Positions 6,577 through 13,235 of a stretch of 13,283 bases of DNA are shown here, piece by piece. Source of the DNA: Lentisphaeria bacterium. Its GTDB lineage: Bacteria > Verrucomicrobiota > Lentisphaeria > Oligosphaerales > Oligosphaeraceae. The number at the start of each line of letters is the position of its first letter. Position 1 is the stretch's first letter. The position numbers were made by a program, and so were the translations under genes. Location: contig JAEDNB010000042.1 of NCBI GenBank assembly GCA_016302725.1, positions 1 to 13,283 of the forward strand, in the 5' to 3' direction. The notes under the pieces are model-generated. The model did no database searches and had not been told where the DNA came from. It saw only the letters and a list, made by a program, of their open reading frames with translations.

Positions 6577-8943
6577 ATGCCCAGGAAATATCCCCCCCAC
6601 CGCTCCCCCCCCACCGCCGGCGGGCATGCGCCCCATGCCCCGGCCCTGCCCCTGGTCCCCGGGCCGTTGCCGGAGGAGAGCGCCATCACGGGGCAGGTCC
6701 TCCGGGTGGTGTACGCCAACCCGGAGAATGGGTATTCGGTGGTTTTGGTAAGGCGCGCGGACGGGGGGGGGGAGGCCATCCTGGCCGGGGCGTTGGCGGG
6801 CGCCCTGCCCGGCGGCGACCTCAAGGCGGAGGGGACCTGGAAGACCCATCCCCGCCACGGACGCCAGTTCGTGGTCTCCTCCGTCCAATTCATCCTCCCC
6901 ACCTCCACCCTGGGCATCCAGCGGTATCTGGCCAGCGGATGCCTTCCCGGAGTCAACGAGGCGACGGCCAAGAAAATCGTGGACCATTTCGGGGAGAAGA
7001 CGCTGGAGGTGCTGGACCACGCCCCCAGGCGCCTGCTGGAAGTCCCCGGCATCGGCGTGAAGAAGCTGGAAGGCATCCGCGAGGGCTGGGAAAACATTTC
7101 CGCCAACAGGGCCGAGGAGATCTTCCTCATGGGACACGGCATCTCCCCCGCCCTGGCCCAGCGGATCATCAGCCAATACGACCCGAAAAAGAACCCCCGC
7201 GCCAGGGGAAGCGCCTCCCAGATCGTCCGCCAGGACCCCTATCGCCTGGCCCGGGACGTGGAGGGCATCGGCTTCCTCACCTGCGACCGCATCGCCGCCT
7301 CCATGGGCATCACCCCCGATTCCCCCAAAAGGGTGGCGGCGGGGCTGGACTACGCCCTTCGGCAAAGCACCCTTTCGGGCCATGTCTTCCTGCCCATGGG
7401 GCGCCTCTTCCGGGAGGCGGGCAAGCTCCTGGAAGTCCCCCCCGAGGCCCTAGGGCAGGGGATGGAGCATGCCCTCTCCCTCAACCTGTTCCAGGCCCTG
7501 CAGTTCCCCGGGGAGGAGGAACTCCTGTGCTATCCTGCGGGGTTGGCGGGCATGGAGGAGAACCTGGCCAGGCGCATTCACTGCCACCTGCGGCAGACCT
7601 TCCCCCCCCTCTCCCGCCTCGCCCTCCCCCCGCCCCCGCCCGGTGGCCTCACCCTCAACCCCCAGCAGAACCAGGCCGTGAAGACCGCCCTGGTCTCCCC
7701 CCTCTCCATCATCACCGGCGGCCCCGGCGTGGGAAAGACCACCGTGGTCCGCCGCATCGTCCAAATCGCCCAGGAAAACCATTGGAAAATCCGCCTGGCC
7801 GCCCCCACCGGACGGGCCGCCAAGCGGCTGGCCGAGGCCACGGGGATGAAGGATGCCGCCACCATCCACAGGCTCCTGAAATTCGATCCCCAGTCCCGCC
7901 AGTTCACCCTGGACGAGGACACCCCCCTGGAGTGCGACCTCCTGGTGGTGGACGAGGTCTCCATGCTGGACCTCCCCCTGGCAAACTCCCTCCTGGCGGC
8001 AGTCCCCCCCCAGACGCGCCTGGTGCTGGTGGGGGACAGGGACCAGCTCCCCTCCGTGGGTCCCGGGGCGGTCCTCCACGACCTGCTGGAATGCGGCCTC
8101 ATCCCCACCGTGGCCCTCACCCAGATCTACCGGCAGTCGGAGGGAAGCCGGATTGTCACCAGCGCCCACGAAATCAACCGGGGGCACCTGCCGGACCTGA
8201 CCAATCCCCCCCGGGGCGTCGCGGGCGAGTTCTATTTCTACGACTTTTCCCAGCCCGAGGAGTGCCAGCGTTTCGTGGCCCGCCTCTGCTCCCAGAGCAT
8301 CCCCGGCTTCTTCGGCTGGAACCCCATGGAGGACATCCAGGTGCTCACCCCCATGCGGAAGGGGGAATGCGGCACCGTCACCCTGAACCGGGTCCTCCAG
8401 GAGCACCTCAACCCACCCTCCCCCGAAAAGCCCGAGCTCACCCTCGCCGGCGAAGACCCGCCCAGGATATTCCGCCTGGGGGACAAGGTGATGCAGACCA
8501 AGAACAACTACGACAAGCAGGTCTTCAACGGGGACATGGGACGCATTGTCTCCCTGGACCGGAAACAGCGCACTTTCCAGGTCGCCTTCGACAGGGAGAC
8601 CGTGGAATACACCGCCGCCGACTGCACCCAGCTGCTCCACGCCTACGCGGTCACCATCCACAAGTCCCAGGGATGCGAATTCCCGGCGGTGGTGGTCCCC
8701 CTGCTGGGACAGCACAGGATCATGCTTCAGCGCAATCTCCTCTACACCGCCGTCACCCGGGCGAAGCGTCTCTTCATCCTGGCCGGCGACCCCCATGCGG
8801 TGCAGCAGGCCGTGGCCAACGCCACCCCCATGAGCCGCAACACCCGCCTGGCCTGGCGACTCCTCCACCCCCAGGAAAGGCCCCTTCTGCGCCAGGCCCT
8901 CTCCGCTCCCCAGAACCCCCTCCTCCCCTACTCCCTCCCATGA
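6577..8943 (+). CDS. recD2: RecD2-family SF1B 5'-3' DNA helicase (ExoV alpha-like)
   Basis: RecD2 is a RecBC-independent 5'-3' helicase linked to DNA repair and replication-fork maintenance. The 788 residues match the family (Bacillus and Deinococcus enzymes are about 700-800). An N-terminal OB-like strand set starts at ITGQVLRVVYANPENGY. Helix-hairpin-helix repeats follow (LPGVNEATAKKIVDHFG and LLEVPGIGVKKLEGI), then the motor: Walker A GGPGVGKT (381-388), Walker B VVDEVSML with D459/E460, GDRDQLPSVGPG, VLTPMRKGECGT, GDKVMQTKNNYD and motif VI region TIHKSQG (693-699) leading to LLYTAVTRAK. The ATG at 6577 has only a C/T-rich leader and no Shine-Dalgarno, and the first about 35 residues are Pro/His-rich. 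An in-frame TTG at 6667 is an alternative start. The stop overlaps the next start as ATGA. No recB or recC is in the window. Confidence 0.95.
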   Translation: MPRKYPPHRSPPTAGGHAPHAPALPLVPGPLPEESAITGQVLRVVYANPENGYSVVLVRRADGGGEAILAGALAGALPGGDLKAEGTWKTHPRHGRQFVVSSVQFILPTSTLGIQRYLASGCLPGVNEATAKKIVDHFGEKTLEVLDHAPRRLLEVPGIGVKKLEGIREGWENISANRAEEIFLMGHGISPALAQRIISQYDPKKNPRARGSASQIVRQDPYRLARDVEGIGFLTCDRIAASMGITPDSPKRVAAGLDYALRQSTLSGHVFLPMGRLFREAGKLLEVPPEALGQGMEHALSLNLFQALQFPGEEELLCYPAGLAGMEENLARRIHCHLRQTFPPLSRLALPPPPPGGLTLNPQQNQAVKTALVSPLSIITGGPGVGKTTVVRRIVQIAQENHWKIRLAAPTGRAAKRLAEATGMKDAATIHRLLKFDPQSRQFTLDEDTPLECDLLVVDEVSMLDLPLANSLLAAVPPQTRLVLVGDRDQLPSVGPGAVLHDLLECGLIPTVALTQIYRQSEGSRIVTSAHEINRGHLPDLTNPPRGVAGEFYFYDFSQPEECQRFVARLCSQSIPGFFGWNPMEDIQVLTPMRKGECGTVTLNRVLQEHLNPPSPEKPELTLAGEDPPRIFRLGDKVMQTKNNYDKQVFNGDMGRIVSLDRKQRTFQVAFDRETVEYTAADCTQLLHAYAVTIHKSQGCEFPAVVVPLLGQHRIMLQRNLLYTAVTRAKRLFILAGDPHAVQQAVANATPMSRNTRLAWRLLHPQERPLLRQALSAPQNPLLPYSLP

Positions 8944-10235
8944 CCACCCCCTTCACCAACCCCTTCCTCCCCTGGCCCAAGGTCCGCCACTACGAAGCCA
9001 TCCCCGCCGACGGCAACCTGGAGGAATACCAGAGGAACCTGGCCAAGGACACGGCCTACATCCTCACCCATGCCAACTACGACGAGGCAAAGGCGGGAGC
9101 CCTCCCCCTCCCCCCCCTCCTGGCAGACCCCGACACGGGCCGCGCCATCCACTCCCCCGGGGAGTGGCCCGCCCTGCGCCAGAAGCACCGGGAAAACCTG
9201 GAGAGGATCCTCTATGGGAAACTCCCGCCCCTCCCCCAGGCGAGCCATTGGGAAATCCTGCAGGAAAAGGAGGTCTTCCAGGGCACCTGCCTCATGCGCA
9301 TCGTCCGCCTGACCCTGGAGAACCAGGGCAGGAGCCACCAGGCCACCCTCCTCTGCCACATCCCCCGGCGCCCCTATCCCGTCCCCGCCATCGTGGCCCT
9401 TAATTTCCAGGGGAACCACGCCTGCACCCCCGATGGGGACGTGCCCCTCTCCCCCTGGGCGCAACTGTCCGCCCACTCCCGGGGCGCGCAGGCCAACCGC
9501 TGGGATTTCCGCCTGCTCTGCGACGCCGGCTTCGCCGTCGTCACCTGCGCCTACTACGACTTCTATCCCGACCATGTCCTGGGGCGCGCCCAAAGCGTCT
9601 TCCGCCTCTTCCATCCCCAGGAGGAACTCACCCCCCGGGACCGAGACTATACCGCCATCAGCGCCTGGGCCTACGGATACTCCCGCCTACGGGAGGTCGC
9701 CGCCGCCTTCCCCGAGGTGGACCCCGCACAAATCTGGGCCCACGGGCACTCCCGGCTGGGAAAGACCGCCCTCTGGACCATCGCCCATGACGACCAGTGG
9801 GCGGGGGCCGTCAGCAACTGCTCGGGCTGCGGGGGCGCCGCCATCTCCCGGCGAAACTACGGGGAGTCCCTTGAGTGCATCGACCACGTCTTCTCCTGGT
9901 GGACCACCGGCAACTGCCGTCCCTATGCGGAACACCCGGAAACCCTCCCCTTCGACCAGCATACCCTGCTGGCCCTGGCCGCCCCGCGCCCCGTCCTGGT
10001 CACCGGCGCGCGGGAAGACCAGTGGGCGGATCCCATGGGGCAGTTCATCGCGGTCCTGCACGCCCAGGAGGCCTACCGGCTGCTGGGGCGGAGCGGCCTG
10101 CCCTCCACCGAGCATCCGCCCCTGGGAGAGCTCCTGATGTCCCCCTCCCAGGGATACTATGAACGCTACGGCATCCACGACGTCACCGACGAAGACTGGA
10201 GAAACACGCTCCGCTTCATCCGGCAAAGCCGTTGA
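8940..10235 (+). CDS. CE15-like glucuronoyl esterase, alpha/beta-hydrolase, no signal peptide
   Basis: CE15 enzymes cleave esters between lignin alcohols and the 4-O-methylglucuronic acid of xylan. The 431-residue protein has the bacterial CE15 layout: LNFQGNHA (oxyanion region), a GHSRLGKTALW elbow with nucleophile S271, SNCSGCGGAAISRRNYGES, LPFDQHTLLALAAPRPVLV, EDQWADP (359-365, a candidate catalytic acid E359) and HDVTDEDW with candidate catalytic H413. It begins MTTPFTNPFL with no hydrophobic signal, so it seems cytoplasmic. That is odd for an enzyme acting on plant polymers and suggests an imported oligosaccharide or another small ester as substrate. Its ATG (8940-8942) overlaps the recD2 stop, so translation is probably coupled. 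A single alpha/beta-hydrolase of another ester specificity cannot be excluded. Confidence 0.85.
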   Translation: MTTPFTNPFLPWPKVRHYEAIPADGNLEEYQRNLAKDTAYILTHANYDEAKAGALPLPPLLADPDTGRAIHSPGEWPALRQKHRENLERILYGKLPPLPQASHWEILQEKEVFQGTCLMRIVRLTLENQGRSHQATLLCHIPRRPYPVPAIVALNFQGNHACTPDGDVPLSPWAQLSAHSRGAQANRWDFRLLCDAGFAVVTCAYYDFYPDHVLGRAQSVFRLFHPQEELTPRDRDYTAISAWAYGYSRLREVAAAFPEVDPAQIWAHGHSRLGKTALWTIAHDDQWAGAVSNCSGCGGAAISRRNYGESLECIDHVFSWWTTGNCRPYAEHPETLPFDQHTLLALAAPRPVLVTGAREDQWADPMGQFIAVLHAQEAYRLLGRSGLPSTEHPPLGELLMSPSQGYYERYGIHDVTDEDWRNTLRFIRQSR

Positions 10236-10246
10236 CGCCCCCCTCG

Positions 10247-10262
10247 CCGGAAAGCCCTCCGG
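10247..10262. terminator. Short hairpin in the convergent 33-base gap, weak terminator candidate
   Basis: CCGGA (10247-10251) and TCCGG (10258-10262) can form a 5-bp stem in the 33 bases between the esterase stop and the converging cytX stop. There is no T-run on either side. It is the only structure seen at this convergent junction, where a terminator would be expected, so intrinsic termination is doubtful. Confidence 0.2.
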
Positions 10263-10268
10263 AGACGC

Positions 10269-11471
10269 CTAGCCGCGGCCTCCGGCCTCTCCGGCACACG
10301 CCACGGCCACCAGGTTCCCCCCTGCGGCCAGCACTCCGCACACCAGCATGGCGGAGAAGGAGGGGGGAAGGCCGGGGAGGAGATTAAGGCAGAGGTGGTA
10401 TGCCGCCAGCCCCGCCACGAAGGCGATGCAGTTCACCAGGCACTGGAGCAGGGAACCCCCGGACTTGCGGGGAAAGAGGGCCTGGACGCCCCAGGAGACC
10501 AGCATCACGGTGGCCATGGGGACGAAGATGGAGGCAATCAGGTAGAGGAAATTCAAGTAGTTCTCCATGATTCCCCGGGCGGCGAGGAAGATTCCCAGGG
10601 CGCAGACCACGCAACCCACGACTTTGGGGTTCGCCTTCCGGAAGACCGCCTTGGCGGATTCCCCGGCGCTGTAGGTGTCCAGGAAGGTGGTGGTGGTGGT
10701 GGAGATGAGGACGATGAGCAGGGCCCACACCCCCATTTGCACATATTGGATTCCGGCGGCGATGTTGGACTGGCCGATCCTGGCCAGTCCAATGCCCACT
10801 CCGTACATCCAGAGGCTCACCAGGGTATAGACCAGGGCGGAGACCGCGCAGGCGGTCTTGGGGGCGGGCGTATCCTTGGTGTAGTCGGAAATCAGCGGCA
10901 GCCAGGAGAGGGGCATGGCCAGGGAAAGTTCGAAAATCCCCCAGAAGGAGGGGGGCTCCGCCAGGGGAACCACCTCTGCGCCTCCCAGGAAGACCCGCCA
11001 GGTCAGCACCCCCACCATCCCCAGGAGCAGGCACATGGTGACGGTGGTCACGTAGGAGAAAGAGCGCAGCCCCACAAAAATCCACCCCATCACCAGCAGG
11101 CCCAGGAAGGCCGTGAGGAGGGGGGCGGGAATGAAGGCGGGCACCAGCCCCTTGGCGGCGTCCGTCCCCTGGGCCAGCATCACGGCGGTCCACCCCACCA
11201 GTTGAAGCACGTTGGCTGCCGCGAAGAAGAACATCCCCGCGCCCCCGAAGAAATGCTGGGTGCACTCCATCCCGTTTTTCCTGAGGCGGGCGCCCAGAAG
11301 GCCCGCCAGGAAGAGCATCGCCCCTCCCAGGAGGTGCCCCAGCACCACGGCCGAAAGGCATCCCCGGCTAGAGAGCCCCACCTCGATTTCCGCCAGGGAA
11401 ATCGCCGCGCCAAACCAAATCAAACCGAATTTGCGCCCTTCCTGGGCGCAGACAAGCACACTTTTTTCCAT
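10269..11471 (-). CDS. cytX: NCS1-family permease, probable hydroxymethylpyrimidine transporter CytX
   Basis: This integral membrane transporter of the cytosine/purine permease (NCS1) family has 400 residues and about 12 hydrophobic spans. Family marks include an early FGAAISLAEIEVG in the first span, an amphipathic GARLRKNGMECTQHFFG loop, LSWLPLISDYTKD in the middle (NCS1 has WLPLIADYTR-like sequence) and STTTTTFLDTYSAG. It is the CytX type because it sits directly behind a TPP riboswitch: CytX proteins are the NCS1 members co-regulated with thiamin genes and assigned to uptake of the thiamin pyrimidine precursor HMP. The ATG at 11471 is set by GGAGGA seven bases upstream. No thi genes are in the window, so the gene acts as a stand-alone regulon member. 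Substrate is inferred from regulation and family, not from binding residues. Confidence 0.92.
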   Translation of the reverse strand: MEKSVLVCAQEGRKFGLIWFGAAISLAEIEVGLSSRGCLSAVVLGHLLGGAMLFLAGLLGARLRKNGMECTQHFFGGAGMFFFAAANVLQLVGWTAVMLAQGTDAAKGLVPAFIPAPLLTAFLGLLVMGWIFVGLRSFSYVTTVTMCLLLGMVGVLTWRVFLGGAEVVPLAEPPSFWGIFELSLAMPLSWLPLISDYTKDTPAPKTACAVSALVYTLVSLWMYGVGIGLARIGQSNIAAGIQYVQMGVWALLIVLISTTTTTFLDTYSAGESAKAVFRKANPKVVGCVVCALGIFLAARGIMENYLNFLYLIASIFVPMATVMLVSWGVQALFPRKSGGSLLQCLVNCIAFVAGLAAYHLCLNLLPGLPPSFSAMLVCGVLAAGGNLVAVACAGEAGGRG

Positions 11472-11473
11472 GT

Positions 11474-11560
11474 GTCATTCCTCCGCCGGCATTACCCGGA
11501 TCAGGTTCTCGGGTTTCATCTCAGCCAATCCCGGCACTCGCCGGGCAGCACCCCGTACAT
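11474..11560 (-). promoter_or_regulatory. TPP (THI-box) riboswitch controlling cytX
   Basis: On the minus strand the conserved aptamer parts appear in order: ACGGGGTGC (11556-11548), a CCCGGC/GCCGGG P3 stem, GGCTGAGATGAAACCC with the pyrimidine-sensing CTGAGA (11524-11519), GAACCTGATC, CCGGGTAATGCCGG (P5) and GCGGAGGAA. Thiamin pyrophosphate binding should turn cytX off. The cytX Shine-Dalgarno GGAGGA (11484-11479) is itself the conserved 3' aptamer strand. CATGT at the 5' end can pair with ACATG, which includes the start codon. Both point to direct translational repression without a separate expression platform. The stem assignment is by eye. Confidence 0.96.
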
Positions 11561-11566
11561 GCCCGT

Positions 11567-11572
11567 AATGTA
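11567..11572 (-). promoter_or_regulatory. Putative cytX -10 element TACATT just ahead of the aptamer
   Basis: The minus strand reads GGATTACATTACGGGC. TACATT would place transcription start about 7 bases on, at the first bases of the TPP aptamer, a common arrangement. No clear -35 hexamer is seen. Confidence 0.3.
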
Positions 11573-11678
11573 ATCCTCCCCGGGAAAATGCCCTCCCGCC
11601 CCGCAAGCTCGCCCCAGGGGCGCTTCTCCGGCAAGGAGGAAGCCTGGGGAATCAAGGCCGCCAGAGTTGAGTTGAAGT

Positions 11679-11686
11679 TATATTAT
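11679..11686 (+). promoter_or_regulatory. Putative promoter -10 element TATATTAT for the phosphoesterase gene
   Basis: TATATTATGCCCCG lies 54 bases before the ATG at 11740, in an AT-rich dip between divergent cytX and this gene. It matches the octamer in front of glnS (TATATTATCCCG), including the C-rich sequence after it. TTGAGTTGAAG precedes it closely, but the spacing does not suit a sigma70 -35 box. The rest of the gap 11573-11739 shows nothing else I can name. Confidence 0.45.
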
Positions 11687-11739
11687 GCCCCGTCCTTTTC
11701 CCAATACCCCGAACCCATCCCTACACAGACTCCCGGAGA

Positions 11740-12825
11740 ATGAAGAAAGCCCTCTTCCTTTGCCTAGCCGCCTTGTCCGCCATGTCCACCCTTCTTGCCC
11801 AGCCCATTGAAATCCCCTCCTGGGTCGACCAGGAGATCCAAAAGGTCGGCCAGCGCATCCAGGAATGGCAGGGCAGCGACCCCATCGTCCTCTTCCCTGT
11901 CATCACGGACGTCCACTCGGGGGGGCGGGACACCTACCGCCATGTGGCCTACTTGAACCACGCCGCCAAATCCCTCCCCTTCGATTTCATCGCCGACCTG
12001 GGGGACATTGGCCTGGACGTGCCCGCCACCAAGGAGTTGGAGGTGGCGATGCCATTCCTGCAACGCCATGCGGAGCTCCATCACCAGTTCCCGGGCATTT
12101 CCATCAACCTGGTGGGCAACCATGACCATAACCGCAACGGCGGCCAGGGGAATGCCTTCAACGACCGGGAACTAGGGGAGTTCTTCAACGTGCCCAGCTT
12201 GCGGAAGTCCACCTCCCTGCGGCAGCTGACCCTGGCGGAGAACGGGACCTACGGCTTCGTGGACATCCCCGCCCGGAAGGTCCGGGTCTTCTTCCTGAAC
12301 ACCAGCGACCGCCAGGACCCCCAAAACTACTACACCGTCTCCCCCAGGCAAATGGACTTCCTGGTCTACCACATGCGCTTCACCGAGCCGGGATGGACCG
12401 TCCTGGTGCTCTCCCACTACTGCATGTGGAAGGACCTCGGCGCCTGGAACTCGGATTCCGTGCGCGGCGCACATATGGATACCCTCCTCCAAATCTTCCA
12501 GGATTTCAATGCCGCCGCCAAAGGCGAATCCGAAGGGGTCCGGTGGGACTTCACAGGGAACGTGGACTGCCGGATGGCCGCCTACATCACCGGCGACTCC
12601 CACTTTGACGTGACGGAGCGGGAAAACGGCATCCTGGTGGCCATCAGCCAGGGCTTCGGAGGGGTCTCCCCCAAGGATGTCCCCCGCTGGGCCTCCCGAA
12701 CGGACTTCAACCCCGCACAGCAGACCCTGGTGGACATCGTGGCCGTCAAACCCCAGGCACGGGAACTGAAAATCTTCCGCATGGGCGCCGGCGGCGCGGA
12801 AAAGGACCGCACCTTCTCCTGGTAG
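11740..12825 (+). CDS. Secreted calcineurin-like metallophosphoesterase
   Basis: A dinuclear-metal phosphoesterase of 361 residues; the substrate is unknown. A Sec signal peptide (MKK, then a hydrophobic run to about residue 19) has a likely cleavage near LLA-QP (residue 20/21), so the enzyme is periplasmic or exported. The metal-binding motifs appear in the family order: D57-x-H59 (DVH), D89 in DLGDIG, GNHDHN with N127/H128, H226 in LSHYCMW, and GDSH (285-288). The last motif is normally GHxH; here the first His is Asp, with H288 kept. No second domain or lipobox is seen. A GGAG lies only 2 bases before the ATG, which is too close for normal use, so initiation may be Shine-Dalgarno-independent. 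The gene is monocistronic: its own promoter-like element lies upstream and a strong terminator follows. It is divergent from cytX. Confidence 0.9.
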   Translation: MKKALFLCLAALSAMSTLLAQPIEIPSWVDQEIQKVGQRIQEWQGSDPIVLFPVITDVHSGGRDTYRHVAYLNHAAKSLPFDFIADLGDIGLDVPATKELEVAMPFLQRHAELHHQFPGISINLVGNHDHNRNGGQGNAFNDRELGEFFNVPSLRKSTSLRQLTLAENGTYGFVDIPARKVRVFFLNTSDRQDPQNYYTVSPRQMDFLVYHMRFTEPGWTVLVLSHYCMWKDLGAWNSDSVRGAHMDTLLQIFQDFNAAAKGESEGVRWDFTGNVDCRMAAYITGDSHFDVTERENGILVAISQGFGGVSPKDVPRWASRTDFNPAQQTLVDIVAVKPQARELKIFRMGAGGAEKDRTFSW

Positions 12826-12867
12826 CGGCGGAGGCCCCGCAAGGCGCTCCGCAAAAACACGGAGACC

Positions 12868-12910
12868 ACAGAAGGCAGGGCCATGCCCGCATGGCCCTGC
12901 CTTCTGTTTT
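12868..12910 (+). terminator. Strong intrinsic terminator after the phosphoesterase gene
   Basis: An 18-bp perfect stem (12868-12885 with 12890-12907) closes a CCCG tetraloop and runs into TGTTTTATCC, followed by a further ACTTTTTTG. It lies 43 bases after the stop codon. The AAAAACAC before the stem gives a partial U-run on the minus strand too. Confidence 0.93.
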
Positions 12911-13010
12911 ATCCTAACTTTTTTGTTTCTAGAGACATAAATATCTTCCCCCTAGATTCCCCCAAAAGGGGTCGCCAACGAGTCCCCGTCTCTGCAAGAG
13001 GGATGATGGC

Positions 13011-13049
13011 ATCGGTTTATCTTTATTTGTTTCAATAAGTTAAATCGAT
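13011..13049. repeat. AT-rich imperfect palindrome, 15 pairs around a 6-base loop
   Basis: ATCGGTTTA (13011-13019) pairs with TAAATCGAT (13041-13049) through one G-T wobble. After one T-T mismatch and one bulged T, CTTTATT pairs with AATAAG, leaving the loop TGTTTC (13028-13033). No T-run follows on either strand. It may be a protein-binding site or part of an RNA. Confidence 0.6.
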
Positions 13050-13091
13050 TCCCACTTGCGCCGCGCCTTCCCCGCCTTCCGTGTTTTCGCG

Positions 13092-13122
13092 GCGGCGACG
13101 GCCGTGCCCTGCCTGTCGCCGC
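13092..13122. repeat. 8-bp GC inverted repeat upstream of tRNA-Asp
   Basis: GCGGCGAC (13092-13099) and GTCGCCGC (13115-13122) are exact complements with a 15-base loop. No U-tract follows. In a GC-rich stretch this could be chance. Confidence 0.35.
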
Positions 13123-13182
13123 AGGCGGGGGCATTTCAGGGGGGATTTTAGGGAAAAGGCTTCAAAAATCCTGGCGTGTCGC

Positions 13183-13210
13183 TTGCAAATTGGGTTCTGG
13201 GGAATATCTT
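13183..13210 (+). promoter_or_regulatory. Sigma70-like promoter of tRNA-Asp
   Basis: TTGCAA (13183-13188), a 16-base spacer and TATCTT (13205-13210) are followed by the GC-rich discriminator AAGCCCGC, typical of stable-RNA promoters. Start of transcription is expected near 13217, about 20 bases before the mature tRNA end. It is the best -35/-10 pair in the window. Confidence 0.7.
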
Positions 13211-13235
13211 AAGCCCGCTTTACGAGCCAGGTGCT

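Larger units (their letters stand above)
12913..13182. other. Non-coding stretch between the terminator and the tRNA-Asp promoter
   Basis: I see no credible gene here. The only open frame of note (13134-12952, minus) is Arg/Pro-rich, lacks a ribosome-binding site and shows no family features. The stretch alternates AT-rich parts (12911-12957, 13010-13050) with a GC-rich part (13055-13135) and contains the palindrome at 13011-13049 and the inverted repeat at 13092-13122. A small RNA is possible but not shown. Confidence 0.6.

Noticed and set aside
7450..8868. Open frame of 472 codons on the minus strand inside recD2
   Set aside because: Antisense to the RecD2 motor domain, with composition typical of a mirrored GC-rich gene and no motifs.
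10395..11573. Open frame of 392 codons on the plus strand opposite cytX
   Set aside because: Antisense to a clear transporter gene and its riboswitch; the Gly/His/Gln-rich product resembles no protein family.
12952..13134. 60-codon minus-strand frame between the terminator and the tRNA
   Set aside because: No ribosome-binding site, Arg/Pro-rich composition, no hydrophobic or conserved segment, and it spans the palindrome.
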